From: Lineus longissimus | Taxonomy: Eukaryota > Nemertea > Pilidiophora > Heteronemertea > Lineidae | NCBI RefSeq assembly: GCF_910592395.1 | Contig: NC_088324.1 | Span: 3,222,001-3,286,000 of the forward strand | Direction of reading: 5' to 3' | Length of the DNA: 64,000 nucleotides | Shown here: one piece after another, positions 12,490 to 24,400 of the stretch | Layout: the number at the start of each line of letters is the position of its first letter | Numbering within the stretch: position 1 is the first letter of the stretch | Made by a program: the position numbers and the translations under genes | The notes under the pieces: model-generated | Told to the model about the DNA's origin: nothing | The model's database searches: none | The model's input: only the letters and a program-made list of their open reading frames with translations

Positions 12490-15400
12490 ACGACGGACGC
12501 CACGGTATGGGATAAGCTCACCTCTGCTAAGAGGTGAGCTAAAAACCCATATGATATGTGATGTATCCTTGCTAGGTGTACCTAAAATAAAAGGCAGTAA
12601 TGCGCACCAAATTTCAAGTTCATAACGTCAAACGTTAAGAAGCTGGCAATAGATACACTCAAACAGCCAATGACCCCAAATACCGTTCACCTACCTCAAC
12701 CAGATTAGAGACGAGCTGTAGATACGAAAGAGTGAGTGGGTAGGATCCAAGGGGGATCTCGCTCCGCGCCAGTATAGCACCATAACCACCAGGATTCAAC
12801 CCAGCCCCACTCGCAGCCTCGAACAAGTCAGAGAAGTTCTCAGTGAGGAACGGCAGGAACCCGGTGTGCTGGAGACTCTTCCATGTTGCTTGCGGGTTGA
12901 TTTTTGCGAGGCTTGCGATGACGTCCAAACACGATGCTGTGTTCTCCAGGGATGGAGGGGACAAGACAGAAAACCTGAAAATAAATCGATGACATTATCA
13001 GTTTAACTCTTTCACTGCCAGCCCTATTTTATTCCCTCATCTTGCCAGCATTTTTGCCATTTTGACCACTTTTTTGTAGCAGGAGTTGAGGGCCCTCTTT
13101 GGTGCCCTCGGCCACGTGCAGCTTGATTTCCACCTGCAGCAGGCAGCGCCCCCTGCCCACCATCACCTGAGTCATTGTCACTACTACTTATATCATTACC
13201 CCCCACTGACTGGTCATTATCACCATCAGAATCAGGCTGATCACGCAAATTGGTATCATATATTGGTCTATCTTCATCACTTCACCCGACTCGAAAAACC
13301 CACTTCCTAGGGACGAGATTGAAACGTATTGTTCCGTGAACATTTCCAGAGGTTTAAATCAACGTAGAATCAATAGGCATATATTTATTGGCAATTTAGC
13401 GACCTATTTTCAATAACGTTTTAAAACGTTATGGGCAGTGAAAGAGTTGATGAGTGCAACCAATATATGCTAATCTCTTATTTTTCATCGAAGATTACGT
13501 AATCAGTGGTAACCTGTTGCTAAGAATCCAGATACTAATGGGATGGGAACATATCTTTTTACCATTTTTGACAGAAAAAAACCTCTTACGACGACAGTGT
13601 CATGGCGCTAGTTTCAGCAACAATGAGGGTCTTTTTCTAGAGTCGTCAGGCCGTCCTCTAGCACAAACCTGCATATTTCTAGTGGATTGCAGATCGGTAT
13701 CCTGAGTCGGGCAGAGATTAAACAGTTTCAGATCTTTTCTAAGAATGCAAAATTATTCCTTGAGGTCACTTTAAATGATTCTGAAAGAGCTTTTACCTGC
13801 ACATAGATTCTGAAATAACATTTTCACAGTTTTTTGGGGTGGATTAAAAAATCTCTTTTTTCAACCAAAATTATGTATTTTCCCAAATCTAGGTCATTTG
13901 CGAAATCCATGAAAAACACCAGAAAAATTTGGCGGTCTACAGTATATGACAGAACAAACCAACTCACCTTTGCAAGAGCTGGTACATTAGACCTGTCAAC
14001 ATGGAGAGGCTGTCTGATAATTCCGGGAAAGAGGTCAACACCGCATGGAGTAAATCTGTGATCTCGTGAACATGGTTCAAACTCTGCGCCTTTATAGACC
14101 CTGAGCCTAGCGCCATCTGTTGGAGAAGTTGTGCAACCTCGCCAGTCAAGATCTGCCAGCCGCTATAGCGGAACTGCCACTGCACAATCGGTATCTTATC
14201 TGAAAGGTGAATGAGCAAAAAGATGTTAACAGCCAGGGCCGTTGGGCTCACCTGTTGACCTGGTGGCCACATTTAAAATCAGATCGGGATCAAAGTGGAT
14301 CGTTAAAGTAGGGGATGCATGCGGCTACCTTCACACCACAAAAATAGACTTACAGTGGAACCCCGGTCTGCGACCACCCAAGTAACGTGACCAGCTCGCT
14401 ATGACAACAGAGAATCGCCGGTCCCAAATAGTTTCCTCCCTTATTACCATTACAAGGCCCCGAGTAACATGACCACCCCGGTACCCAGACCGCGACTACT
14501 GGCCTGGGTGGTCCCAATGACCAAATTCACCCCTCTAACCCGACCAAACAGCCTAATCAGTCGCGACCACATCAACAATTAACCCGGCAATTAACTACTC
14601 GGCGCAAAGCTCTCTCTTGATTATTATAACACCACGGACAGTGGCTGTCATGAGAATCCATATGAAAACATTTGTACAGGCAGTTACTATCAGTCGCAAG
14701 CTAATAAACTGTGTTTCATTAACGTTTTTGAATACATTTATCACTGTTTTTTTCATTATTCTGCCCTGTCAGTGTTAGACATGCACATTTAGTACTGAGT
14801 ACCGGCAGCAATAAAATAACGTGATTTGCATAAAGTCAGGCGGCATTTATCACCGAACACATTGGAGCATTCTAAAGAACTAAAAATCAAATGCTGCCCT
14901 GGTTTATGTTAAGAAATTATTAAACTGATTTGATAAAACACTACTCCATATTTCAACGGCAAAAACTTGAAAGCACTTCTTATACTTGAACTGAGCGAAA
15001 CAGTAACATTACTCAACACATCGTCTCACACGTCAGAGGTGCCAAACCTAACATCAGGGGCGCCGCTGATTGACTTGTGATTTTTTTGATAAATAATAAG
15101 CAGTAATTGCTTTCATTATAACAAATGAAATGGGAACTTTCGGTTGCAATTTAGCAAAGGTGAGAACAATTTTTATTCATTAAATTGCAAACGAAAACAC
15201 AACACAGGAGATATGTTTTATTCGCAATGATAGTATGCAATACGTGAAGCCATGCAGACAAAGCAAATAAATCCCAATTTTACATGATGCCACCAATGGT
15301 CAAGTAACAGCAAATAGCATTCCGCGAAGATGACGTCACTGCAGCTGCTGCCCTCTATTTCCCCATCGCTGAATTCAAACATGCGGTTTCGTAATGGATT

Positions 15401-18400
15401 CAGGCTTTCTAACTAGGGCAGTTAGATTCAATCTGGCACATGTCCGAGTGTTGGAAGTACATAATTGTTTTGAATATTTCACTCTCTGACTCTATGGTAT
15501 CATTCATGCTAAAAACAATGCAGGGTCAAAGACAATTGACTTTGAAATAAGCTCAAATGCGTAGAAATAAGTGTCGATGTCCGACTGTCACATGACTAAA
15601 ACGTCATCAATATCTTATGCAAATGACCTTGTGAGCTATAAATAGTAACTTCGCGGAATGCTATTGACAAGTGTGCAGCTCGCATGTTACCCAAAGATAA
15701 GCTGAATCATATGAACAAAAAATGAAACATCTAATAAACCCATAATATCCACGAACTGTTCTTGTGATGCATGGAAATAGAAAGAACAGAAAGTGAAGCG
15801 TGCTCAATCTGAGTCGGGTGGTGTTGCTATATGGACGAGCAGCATTCACACAAAGTCGGCAATTTTGGCGGGAAAACCTGACGATGCATTTCAACTTCTC
15901 TAATGCGACCAACCGGGTAACGCAACCATTCAAGCTCGGTCCGATGAGTGGTCGTGTTACCTTGGTTCCACTGTACAGAACTATTTGAAACTTTGCCCCC
16001 TGGTGGCCATATTTGGAACCGAATCGGGACGGTAGTTGAGGCATCTTTGTACAAGTTTAGAATGATCTAGGTCACATAGTAAGAAAACGTGCCATGTTTG
16101 TTGAAATTTTCAAAGTTGACCTCTTTGACCTTGAAAAGTATCTCAAATCAAAAACCCGATATTAGTTCATATATCCTTACTAGATGTACATATGATAAAT
16201 ATCTGGAAATGATCCAGCCTTCAGTTCAGGTGAAATAGCACTTTTCATGTTTCGGGTTTTGGCCCCCTGGTGGCCAATCCATGAATCAAATCACATGGAT
16301 ATTCAGTCTCTGAGGTCATTTGACCTAAGGGTACATATGAACAAGATTTCAAGTCAGTAGCACCAGTGGTGATGTAACATGCCACTATTACCTAACGGTA
16401 AGCTTTGACTTCTGTGACCTTGAGAAGTAGGTCAAATCAAAAACCCGGGTTATATTTCAAGCACCCTTATTAGATGCATCTACGTTAAAAATGTCATGTT
16501 TCTAGTTAGCAGCGTTCATAAGATATAGCCGAAAGTAAGTTTTCAAAGAGTGCCATCTATAGTATATGCCAGACAAGCTGTCAAATTGCACTAATTTTCA
16601 TTTTGAAAGAAGGTATTGCCTTGGGGTACCCACACAAGTATGAACCTTAAAGGTCAAGTGGTCAAAGAAATGTGCCACTCTTCTGTCAAAATTTAACGAT
16701 GACAATGACGATGGACGCCATGGTATCGTATAAGCGATATGAGTTCTCGCCCGTGCATAACTGATGCTGGGGAGAAATCGTGAGACAATCAGGTCTCAGT
16801 TGCTTGGAGTGCGAGTCAAATAGTGACATCATTTGCTGAGTGTACTGTGTAGCATATTGAAAAGAGAATAGGAAAGTGCTGTGTTGATCAAGATGAAGTA
16901 TTTCAGAAAGAAAGTATGAAATAACACCATTTTTTGTAGATCAACATAGAATTTTGTTGAGCTCAGCTTTCGACACTACCATGGTGTTATTTTATACTTT
17001 CTTTCTGTGTAGCACATGATGACCAAATGATGGATTGCCAATGTACAAATGCTGAATGGATATAAGTTGGGATCCGCCTGAAATTATGCAGTACCCGCTA
17101 CCTGTGTCACTGTCATGACTGTACGAGTGTATCCATAGCAGACAGTTACGGCAGAGCATGAAAGTAACCATAGCGGACAATCTACCATCTTATATTGCAT
17201 TTTAAGTCACATTATAGAACACTTTGAGCCAAGTGCTTGTGATCATATCTGCCTATTCTACATGCTACACAACACAGCACAGGCAATAATCACCACAACT
17301 TATGCAGATATGGTTATGGTAGAAATAAGCCAAATTTGTCCCCTGAATTAGGCATAGGATTACAATAAACACTGATTTCTCTATTCATTCAGGACGGCTA
17401 CACCGATACAAACCTATGTGTTAAAGTCATCATCTAAAAATATCTACCAAGAAATCCACATCAAGTGCCATAGAACAGGAATTATTCGACATTGAATAGG
17501 CCTGTGTCTTCAAATTTGTTATTGTAGTCTGCTAGCGCAGTGGTAACCATAGTGGACAGTGAGTTGCTGACACTGTCCGAATCCCCACCCTAGTTGAGTT
17601 TTTAGACCCCCCTCAATGGCTAAAATGGTATATGAGGCAAGTAAGGCCCATGATTTTTGAAGTTTAAATTCTCCCAACCTGTAGAGAGCAGCTGGCCTTG
17701 CGTCTCCTTAGGGATGATGAAATCAGCAGCAATTGTATGGTACAGCCTCCTATCTCTCATCAACATTAACTCATTATCTGCCGTCAGCCTGAAGTCGGAT
17801 GAGCGATTTTGGTCGAGAAACTCGGTGTAGACCGGTAACGCACTCATCAGGTCAAAAACCTGAAAGATGAGGTAGAGACGTTTGAAACAAGATTGTCAAA
17901 GCGGCAAAACCACATCAGTTAACTATTTTAGTGGAATCAGGCCATACTTCTGATGGTAATACCAAGTCGTGACTTTACTTACAGTAGAATCTTCCTAAGG
18001 GGACAACTCTCTATCAAGGACAACCTCTATATTATGGACACCCTCTCTAGTAAATACACCCTTTATATAAGGACAGCAGTTCTGGTCACAAATTGGTTGT
18101 CTCCATTCAATTTGACCGTTCCAATCAGAACACCTCTCTATTAATGACTGCACTAGTCAGTCTCGAGGGCATCCTAAACAGAGAGGTTCTTTGAACAATA
18201 AGGGCCTAAACAACAAAACAATCTGATCTTACCTTTTCAGCGCCATCTATCGAGTCTGTTGCAAGTGATGTACACAGCCGGACGAGATGGTTGAAGTTGA
18301 GCGGAAAACTATCGACAGCTGACTGAACCAACATGCCCACACTCACATCGAGGCCCTAGAATAATATCAATAATATTAATAATAATATTATATGAAAACA

Positions 18401-21400
18401 AAAGAATTACCAAACGATTTGAAGTCCGTTTTCACACAGCCGCTCGTTATGTTATAGTCACCTTAACGTTTCAAATGGTTCCACCATTCTACATCAGAAG
18501 ATTGACATCTGACCCCAAGATGTTGTAGCAGCTGACTCCGCTTCTCATCCTTCACGAGACTTTGTCTGTAGCCTTCATCACCTCGCTTCCTGTTGGTGGT
18601 CTCAAGAATCCGAATTGCCACCTGCACTTATTTCAAGACAAAGGGGGGAGGGTCTACAGACTAAATCACGTGTTCGACCATAGTCTGGCCGCTACGATAC
18701 CTAGCATTTGCCGCAAGGGCTCAGGCTGAACCAAATCATTTGTTTAAAGTCCTACCTTTTCCCACAAGTCACTGCTCAAATCTGGCCGCTTCAGCAACTT
18801 GATGACGACAGCGTAGAGCGTCTGGAAACAAACCAATAATGTCAGTTATTTTTGAGAAGTGGAAGCACCCTTGAGCTGGTTGATCGAGAGCTAAAACATC
18901 AGAAAGAAGGTAATAACACCACAGTGTGGAAGTGATTAAGAGGGTTCAAGGGCCCTGTACAATAGGCCTATGAGTGACAGACATGGCTCAACAGGCTTAA
19001 TAGCGCCAACACAGTATATTGCTTCCATCAATATGGTGTGTTTGTCAGGTTAGCCAGAGAATGGGGAAATTCATTTCATTCTTACTTTTTTTTAAAGTTT
19101 TTTCTGCAGATAAGTCATAGTTGATATTAGAACAAACTTACACCAGTATCGCCAAGTGTGTCCTCACGAAACACGGAGAGAACAAGAGATAGAAGACCAT
19201 ACAGCACATTGCTCGAGATCGTGGAGACAACCTGTATAAAAGCAAAATATAAATGAGATATCACATTAATTAAATTTAATTAAATTACCATATTTTATAG
19301 TGCCCTATACAGGTAAAACAAGCTCTAAGGCACTTTACATTGGTAAAACACTGGTGTAAAACATAAGAAATTTAAAACAATGGTAATAAAGGAAAATATA
19401 AAAAAAACTAGAGCACTTTACATTAGTAAAACATTGGTGTAAAACATAAGAAATTTAAAACAATGGTAATGAAGAGAAATATAAAAACTAAGACTTTACC
19501 CATTTAAGAAATATTTCGAAAATGAATTAGTTTTGATGGCCCGCTTAAAGCCACTGACTGCCTCCAAGGTTCGTATTTGAACACAAGGTGCAGCTGGAAT
19601 GACAAGTATATGGAAGAGAGTTTGTACTTTGCTTTTTTTCAGATGAGCACCGCTCATGGTACAGGGGATGGTAACCTTGCTGGGCCAGCGTCCCTTGTAC
19701 ACGTATCACATCACCTTGGCTTATGCAGTTCCTATCTCTGACATGAAATTAACTAGGTAGCTGTTGCTAAATTATATGCTGAATGTCCACTTCAATATGA
19801 AGACATGGTGACATGGACAGGCCTTTATATTGATATTTGTTGAACCATTTTGTTGTACATGTGCATGCTCTCGATTATTTGGCTTGACCCTGCAGACTTT
19901 GATTGACTTTCATGGGCATTTCCTGCCAAGCTTTAAAGGGAACTGAAACCGCCAAGCCAGTTAGTATGACCTCGTTTTCATTTCCCGCGTATCGGGTGAT
20001 CAGAACGAGGCATGAATGAAACATGGCGCCTAGCTGTCAATCATTGAGTGACGTCACTACTATGGAATTTACTACGAAAACTCATGAATGAAAGATCGCA
20101 TGACTCACGTGATTCTCACATGATTCTCAATAATAACAAATTGAACTGCGCATGCTCGGGCACTGGGGGCGGAGCTACAGATCTGAACTCGAATAGGAAG
20201 TTGGAAGTTTGACTTTCTCGGGCGGTGAAAGTCGAAAAGTTGAATAAATCGCTCGGCGGTTTCAGTTCCCTTTAATATCAGAGTTTTCCTTCTCCTTGAC
20301 TGCTTGCCCAACAGAGTGAAGGAGGCCAGTCTCCCCCACCGTATCTTCTTCACGTAGGACTGTTTCCTGTCACTTAAAGGCAACCTCCAACAGTCCTGCA
20401 ACAAAAATCTCTTAGGCTGACGTTACATAGGCCTCATTCGTTCACTTCCCACATGTCACGTTCCCCTTAATGCGTTCGTTCCTCACTGAATGCATGCCAC
20501 AAGGCCGTGCATTCACCGAGGAACGTTAAGTAAAGCTGGAACGTGACATGTGGGAAGTGAACGAATGAGGCCTATGTAACGTCAGCCCTACACAGTGCTT
20601 TAGCAACAGTAGACTGACAGGCCCCAGACGCCTATCTCAATAGCCCATATGACTTATCTCAGGCAATGCTGGCACTATGATATTAATCATTAGTGACCCA
20701 TCACGGCAAAACCAGGCGTATGTCGCACAGAAGATGATCCTAAATGACACCAGGAGATAATGGAAGAAATAGGTGTGCTCGTATTTCACAAAAGGCAGAC
20801 AATACAGAAATGAACAAACAGTCCGTCTCAACCTGCCAAGCTCAGAGCGACAAGCGCCTGATTTTGCTGTGACGGGTCACATTATAATAAATAGAGCAAG
20901 TCACTCACAGATTTCCCGTCAAATGGGCCGGACTCGAGTAGCGCAAGGAGATACCCAAACACGTTCAACTGGAGGGAGACATTGCCAAGTTTCCTGGTGA
21001 TCATCGGCTCGTCCTCTGGGTGTGCTATCTGTCGGATGACGGTCCACGCCAGGACGAGGGGGGCGTGTACTTGATGGTCGCCAAGGGAACAGAACAGTTT
21101 GTCGAGTTCCTAAAAGCAACAATCGGGAGAAAATAACCCAGAATGTTCCGCACCGCTTAAGAGATCATTTCTTATGCCCAAGTTAAAGTTAAAGGCTTAT
21201 GCCGTTCTTTAAAAAATTTGAATTTGTAATCGAATTTGAAAATTGTCAATCGCGTAAATACATACTAAATATAATTTTCAGCATTGCCTTTGTGTAGACA
21301 GATATACAAATACTATAAATACCAATTTTCAACAAATTCGTATTTATGATAACTCCACTACGGCATGGTGTATTAGTGGATTTCTATTTGACTGGACCAC

Positions 21401-24400
21401 AAGTTATTACGAACCGTGTACCCCTTTAGGCATTCACATACACCTGGTTGCATTGGATCACTCCTTTCATGCCAGCTTGTTTTGAGTTTTGGCGGATATG
21501 ATATGAATTCAAGGTATGCTTGCCCTGACTTATAACGATATCTTTCACCTCACGATCTATGGATCCATAGACAGTAGCTGGAGGAGCTGTGAGCTACTTC
21601 AAAACTCACCTTGTATACAGCACTCTTGATAATGTGATGTTCCTTCACCGTGTCGCTTTCATAACATTTGTAAAATGATTCGAAATCGAGAGCTTCCAAT
21701 ACGACCAGAACTTGAAGGTACCTGCAAGAAAACAAGAAAAAATATATTTCTGGTTTTAAATCTTGATATCCACTCAAAATTAATAAAATCTTTCCCAGGA
21801 GGTCGCTAGACAAGTTTGATACACGACCATGACACTCCTTACATCTGCCCTGGTTTATAATATACGGTGAATAATTTCACCACGGGACGTCATATAACGT
21901 TAAGAAAGTGCTGGGCCCGGTTGTTCAAATGTACAAAAGTCACGTTATCCCTCACGGCTATGTTAAAGGGAACTGAAACCGCCAAGCCAGTTCGTATGAC
22001 CTCGTTTTCATTTCCCGCGCATCGGGTGATCAGAACGAGGCATGAATGAAACATGGCGCCTAGCTGTCAATCATTGAGTGACGTCACTACTATGGAATTT
22101 ACTACGAAAACTCATGAATGAAAGATCGCATGAATCACGTGATTCTCACATGATTCTCAATAATAACAAATTGAACTTCGCATGCTCGGGCACTGGGGGC
22201 GGAGCTACAAATCTGAACTCGAATAGGAAGTTGGAAGTTTGTCTTTCTCGGGCGGTGAAAGTCGAAAAGTTGAATAAATCGCTTGGCGGTTCCAGTTCCC
22301 TTTAAGTATCCTCAAGGACGTTATATCTTTCAGTTCAGCCCATTAAAATGTTCACATTAAGACATAACGACTCCATTAAAGCTAACCTTCTTAGTTTGGT
22401 TAATGATGCTATATGACACTACATCATCGCCTTTTGTCATTCGTTGTGTTTTGGCGTTTGAAGGGGTACGCTGTTCGTAATAAATTGTGGTCCAGTCAAA
22501 TAGAAATCCACTTATACTCCATGCCGTAGTGGAGTTATCATAAATACGAATTTGTTGAAAATTGGTATTTATAGTGTTCGTATTATCAGTTTACACAACG
22601 GCAATGTTGAAATTTATATTTAGTATGTATTTTCGCAATTGGACATTTTTTAATTCAAGTATAAATTCAAATTTTTTAACGAACGATGTAGGCCTTTAAA
22701 ATCTATTTCATTGCTTGTTTGAAAAGGTGCGCGAGTGTCAGGGCTCACTAGCTGACACAATAGCATTCCGCGAAGTTACTATTTATAGCTCACAAGGTCA
22801 TTTGCATAAGATATTGATGACGTTTTAGTCACGTGACAGTCGGACATCGACACTTATTTCTACGCATTTGAGCTTATTTCAAAGTCAATTATCTTTGACC
22901 CTGCATTGTTTTTAGCATGAATGATACAATAGAGTCAGAGAGAGAAATATTCAGAACAATTATGTAGTATTTCCAACACTCGGACATGTGCCAGATTGAA
23001 TCTAACTGCCCTAGTTAGAAAGCCTGAATCCATTTACGAAACCGCATGTTTGTCCGACATTGCCTGTAATTCAGCGATGGGGAAACAGAGGGCAGCAGCT
23101 GCAGTGACGTCATCTTCACGGAATGCTATTTGTCATTTGAAATTGGATTATACTTTCAAGCATGAACCACTTGACAATAATGGCCCCATACTACAATGGC
23201 CTGTGTGGTATGACGGACTGAAATACCAGTCTCATAACGTTATGACTACAACGTATAATATGCTGCTATGTAACTGCCATCAATGATGCATTAGGAATAC
23301 ATAGTAAACAGAAAAACAGTTAGGATAAACTCATTGCGCCGTGGTTCACCATATCTTACCCGATTCTAGCTACCAGGAGCTCCATGCTCTCATCCAGGAG
23401 ATGCTTGTTTGTTTGATGCTTGCCAAAGCCTTGTTTCTGAAAATGGAACATTTAAGGGAGGCTTTAGGCATTGATAAACGCCGGATGTCAGCACTTACAA
23501 CAAACCCTATTCAAATATTGTTCAAATCTCAGCAAAAAGGAACTGTTTCGAATCAACTAGGCTCTACCTACATGTAAGTATGTACAGTGCCAAGATTGGT
23601 GAATGAGCCAGGTTGTATCTAGATGGCCCTATATTTTTTCGTCACTCTGGCTGGCTGGAAGGACTCGTTTTCTTGCCATGCTTGCGCAAAAGGATAACTT
23701 TTTTTCCATTTTTAGATTTCGCCTTGATTCACGATCAGATACGACAATTGTACACCACAAACCGCTCATACACAATGAGGAACCTGCAGAACTTTTAAGG
23801 ATCAATAAAACAACATTTTTGGTTCTATTTCCCCATGTAGAGTAAAAGGGATGAAATATTCAATAATCATTGACCCGGGAAATAACTTTCTCATTACAAC
23901 CACGGTCCACTTGCCTGCAAGGCCGCCTATTGGCAGATTCTGTTGTGCAGGTTCCTCATTGTGAAGCTGTCAAGGAAGATAACAGTACTAGTGTACACAG
24001 GCAAGCTGATAACGTGCGTACACGGTAGAATCTATGACGATTATCAAAAACTGGGTTCCACATCAGATTCCATCGCATATTCCAAGACACGGTTATCACT
24101 GGGATTTTCAACCCAAAGGTACTAAACCTCTTGAGTTAGTGTTCCAGGAGACCCATCAGGAAGAAATACGCAGACTAAAATGTCAGTGTGAAACGAAAGA
24201 TCTCATTCGATAGGTCGATTAAATCCCGCCGAATCAGCTGCCAGAGCCAGGTTCCCCATCACATGTTAGTGGCTCCATGTCACCTGTACACTCAACTGTG
24301 CAGATTTAGTTTTTGAATGAATTGTTGTCTAGGCCTACATATGGCAACTGTGAGAGAGTAGCGAGTTTCCGCATCGATTTGTGTTTGACGTCATCGATTT

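Larger units (their letters stand above)
10985..12670 (+). mobile_element. Helentron/'pearl'-like element, interrupted copy 2
   Basis: Starts with 'gaaacggccaggggccattg', runs to 11402, then is split by copy 3 (11403-12544). It resumes with 'acccatatgatatgtgatg'. No 3' hairpin is seen after 12670, so this copy is truncated. Confidence 0.7.
14228..16740 (+). mobile_element. Helentron/'pearl'-like element, copy 4, split by another transposon
   Basis: Begins with 'agccagggccgttgggctca', is interrupted at 14351-15975, then continues with 'gccccctggtggccatattt', two half-site units and 'gacgatggacgccatggtat'. The terminal hairpin is degraded. Confidence 0.65.

Noticed and set aside
13024-13248. 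Acidic minus frame as an independent gene
   Set aside because: Contained within piggyBac-like inverted ends and lacks any catalytic domain.
20272-20404. Open minus-strand frame after a good acceptor (ttgttgcag), candidate extra NUP188 exon
   Set aside because: Exons 11 and 12 already join in phase 0 and match the family spacing. The frame runs straight into a MITE and has no convincing donor.
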